This document shows positions 62,401-64,000 of a stretch of 64,000 bases of DNA, one piece after another. Where the stretch lies: assembly GCA_947683625.1 (NCBI GenBank), contig CANTUR010000529.1, forward strand, positions 868,001 to 932,000. Reading direction: 5' to 3'. How positions within the stretch are numbered: the stretch's first letter is position 1; each line of letters opens with the position of its first letter. The notes under the pieces were generated by a model. The model ran no database searches and was not told the DNA's origin. It worked only from the letters and a program-made list of their open reading frames with translations. This DNA comes from Mallotus nudiflorus (Eukaryota > Streptophyta > Magnoliopsida > Malpighiales > Euphorbiaceae). The position numbers and the translations under genes were made by a program.

Positions 62401-63804
62401 ACCCGGATCAAACAAAACCCATGCATCCAGGTAACAGATAGAAACAATACCTGCCACGACTACATTGGATGCCTGAGCATCCTGCTGAGTAAGATGGAAG
62501 ATTCTGGCTTGTCCTTAACCTCCCTACTAATCGGTAGAAGCCTTGCCAACACCTTTGGCACCTCCTCTGGCACCTCTACCATGACCCTGCTGTGGAACAA
62601 GCTGAGTGGAACTCTGATGTTGGGCTGGAGGCAACTAAAATGGTACAGGTGTAGCACTAGCAATTGACTGCTATGGAAATTGCGAAATCTGTGGCTGTTG
62701 ATACCCAGAATAAGGACATGATCTGGCATAATGCCCTGTCTGCCCACATCCGAAGCATGTTAGTGGTGTTAGATAACATGGTCCCTGATGGACTCTACCA
62801 TAGGTCTAGCAAACACTAGTGGTTGATCCAGAACTATGACCACTGCTGCTACTCGAAGCACCTAACCCGAATCTGAATGGTCTACGCTGACCTCCACAGC
62901 CATGTCTACTGCTCCGATGCACTCGCTGCTGCTATCTCTGACTCTGCTAAGTTAGACCTCTCGACTAACTACTCGAACCAACATGAAAACTCGAATACAA
63001 AGTAGCCTACAATGCATTCTACTGAACACCCAGCTGATAATAATCAAGCATAGCTCCCTGCCTGACTAGCCTCAGCTCAATCTCCTTGTCCAACTCAATC
63101 ACAGACTCCAGAGTAAGGCTCACTGTAGGCATACCAACAAATGCAGAACCCAATTCGATGACGTAAGTAGTGACTGCGAAATACTGATCTCGCATAAGAT
63201 CCTCTACACATCTACCCAGCCGGAGGAACTCTTAGGTGTACTCCTCTACTGATCGATCACCGTGAGAAATGTTGGTCAATCGAAGAAGATAACTCATACA
63301 AAGAGGCTCTGGGCAGAATCTCCTCATAAACTGCTCTCTAAACTGAGCCCATGTCATCGTCATCATATAAGGCTGGATCATCTGAATAAACCAGTCCAAG
63401 GCTGGTCCCTCAACAGAAAGCTCAATGATTATAATCCACTGGTACTCGGTGTGAGCAGTTTAAGTCCTACTCTTGATCGCATGCAGAAAATCTAACGGAT
63501 TGGAAGTCCCATCGAAGGCAATCCTGCCAACTCTAGCATAGAATAGAGCTGCCTCAGGGTCAGACATACCCTGCTAATAGGCAGGCTGAACAACTGGAGG
63601 TACAAGAATATCCTCAAACTTAGGCTCTACAAGCTCCTCATCTTGTATCTCTCTCTGCCTACGGTAACCTACCGCTCCTTGAGGTCTACCTCTGCCACGA
63701 CCTTTGCGTCTAACTGGCTGCTCAGGAGGTAAAAACTCATCCTGAAAGGACTCATCATCCTCGGCCTCAACGACAGGTGGAGCGACATGCGCTCGCCCCC
63801 TCAT
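59500..63804 (-). pseudogene. gag-pol: Element C gag-pol, 5' portion, heavily mutated
   Basis: It starts at 63804 with MRGRAHVAPPVVEAEDD and stops after 76 codons (TAG near 63574 from a Gln codon). Further pieces: PR end and RT start 61618-62016, RT/RNase H 60719-61312, RNase H end 60461-60709, and integrase 59582-60379 with the zinc-site, SDRGS and TDGQSE motifs readable. Two extra A bases in A runs (near 61290 and 61455) shift the frame; many stops match CAG-to-TAG or CGA-to-TGA/TAA changes, for example several in the Gln-rich gag end near 62510-62540 and 62948. The integrase piece ends at a TAG (59582) at the same codon as in B. Beyond 59500 the gene is continued at 26910, across element A. 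Confidence 0.92.
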
Positions 63805-63982
63805 TCTGAAAAGACAAACGATTCAGACAAAATAGACAACGGAGGAATAACGCAGAAAACTAAAGCAAGAATACTTATCAAGACATACTCGAACCTAATT
63901 CACTGCAGTAGTTTCAACAGAAAACATAACTTTGAAAACTAGGGCCACAACTCACATAACTAAAGCCCTGACACAAAACTCT

Positions 63983-63994
63983 GCTCTGATACCA
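63983..63994 (-). other. Primer binding site of element C (tRNA-iMet)
   Basis: GCTCTGATACCA on the plus strand, followed by ACTT and then TG, the first two bases of C's 5' LTR at the window end. Confidence 0.9.
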
Positions 63995-64000
63995 ACTTTG

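Larger units (their letters stand above)
19327..64000 (-). mobile_element. Element C: outermost chromovirus copy, split by element A
   Basis: The left LTR is 19327-21846 plus 25691-26413 (about 3.24 kb once the solo LTR inside is removed). The internal region is 26414-26910 plus 59500-63998, about 5.0 kb in total, matching B and E. The join is supported by colinearity: the interior stops at 'cacatctctac' at 26910 and resumes at 59495 with the next bases of the same gene ('gcctaggatcc'). The flanking 5-mers TCTAC and TTTGC would be the diverged target duplication of A. The second LTR starts at 63999 and lies outside the window. B and C are separated by only seven bases (19320-19326). Confidence 0.9.

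Overview
The window is a block of repetitive plant DNA with no host gene that I can support. It is built almost entirely from one family of Ty3/gypsy LTR retrotransposon. Several features place the family in the chromovirus group, most like the Tekay/Del clade of flowering plants: LTRs of 3.1-3.9 kb beginning TGTAATATCCCG and ending CGTGACA, 5-bp target duplications, a primer site matching the 3' end of initiator tRNA-Met, domain order gag-protease-reverse transcriptase-RNase H-integrase, and a chromodomain-like tail. The strongly AT-rich background, Arg-rich gag and long LTRs suggest a dicot repeat-rich or pericentromeric region, but the species cannot be read from the sequence.

Layout. 1-11091: a partial minus-strand LTR (1-1476), a second minus-strand LTR cut short (1477-5104), a plus-strand LTR (5105-8200), and the truncated left LTR of element B, joined head-on at about 8200. 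8201-19319: element B (minus strand), with a colinear gag-pol killed by at least eleven stop codons. 19327 to beyond the window end: element C (minus strand). Its left LTR carries a solo LTR (21847-25685, TSD ACGGT). Its internal region is split at 26910/59495 by element A, and its second LTR begins at the last two bases of the window. 26911-59494: element A (minus strand), with a badly decayed, probably non-autonomous interior. Its left LTR is interrupted by a plus-strand solo LTR (28759-31996, TSD ACCAA). Its right LTR is interrupted by a truncated LTR D (38383 to about 44535, itself carrying solo LTR 41337-44518, TSD ATAAT) and by solo LTR F (44643-59148, TSD TTAAT). F in turn contains element E (44959-56193, TSD CCCTA). 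The order of events C, then A, then F, then E gives four levels of nesting within one family.

Element E is the youngest. It is 11,235 bp long, has two 3,108-bp LTRs with about eight substitutions between them by eye, and an almost intact 1,583-codon gag-pol broken by a single TAG. The gene products would act together: gag forms the particle, protease cuts the polyprotein, RT/RNase H copies the RNA from the tRNA primer, and integrase with its chromodomain-like tail directs insertion, probably to chromatin already full of the same family.

The most interesting signal is inside the LTR. It has GC-rich islands separated by AT-rich stretches bounded by good splice-site sequences, as in a multi-exon leader. 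It also carries a conserved set of inverted repeats, including tandem stem-loops with nearly the same 31-nt loop but different, self-consistent stems.
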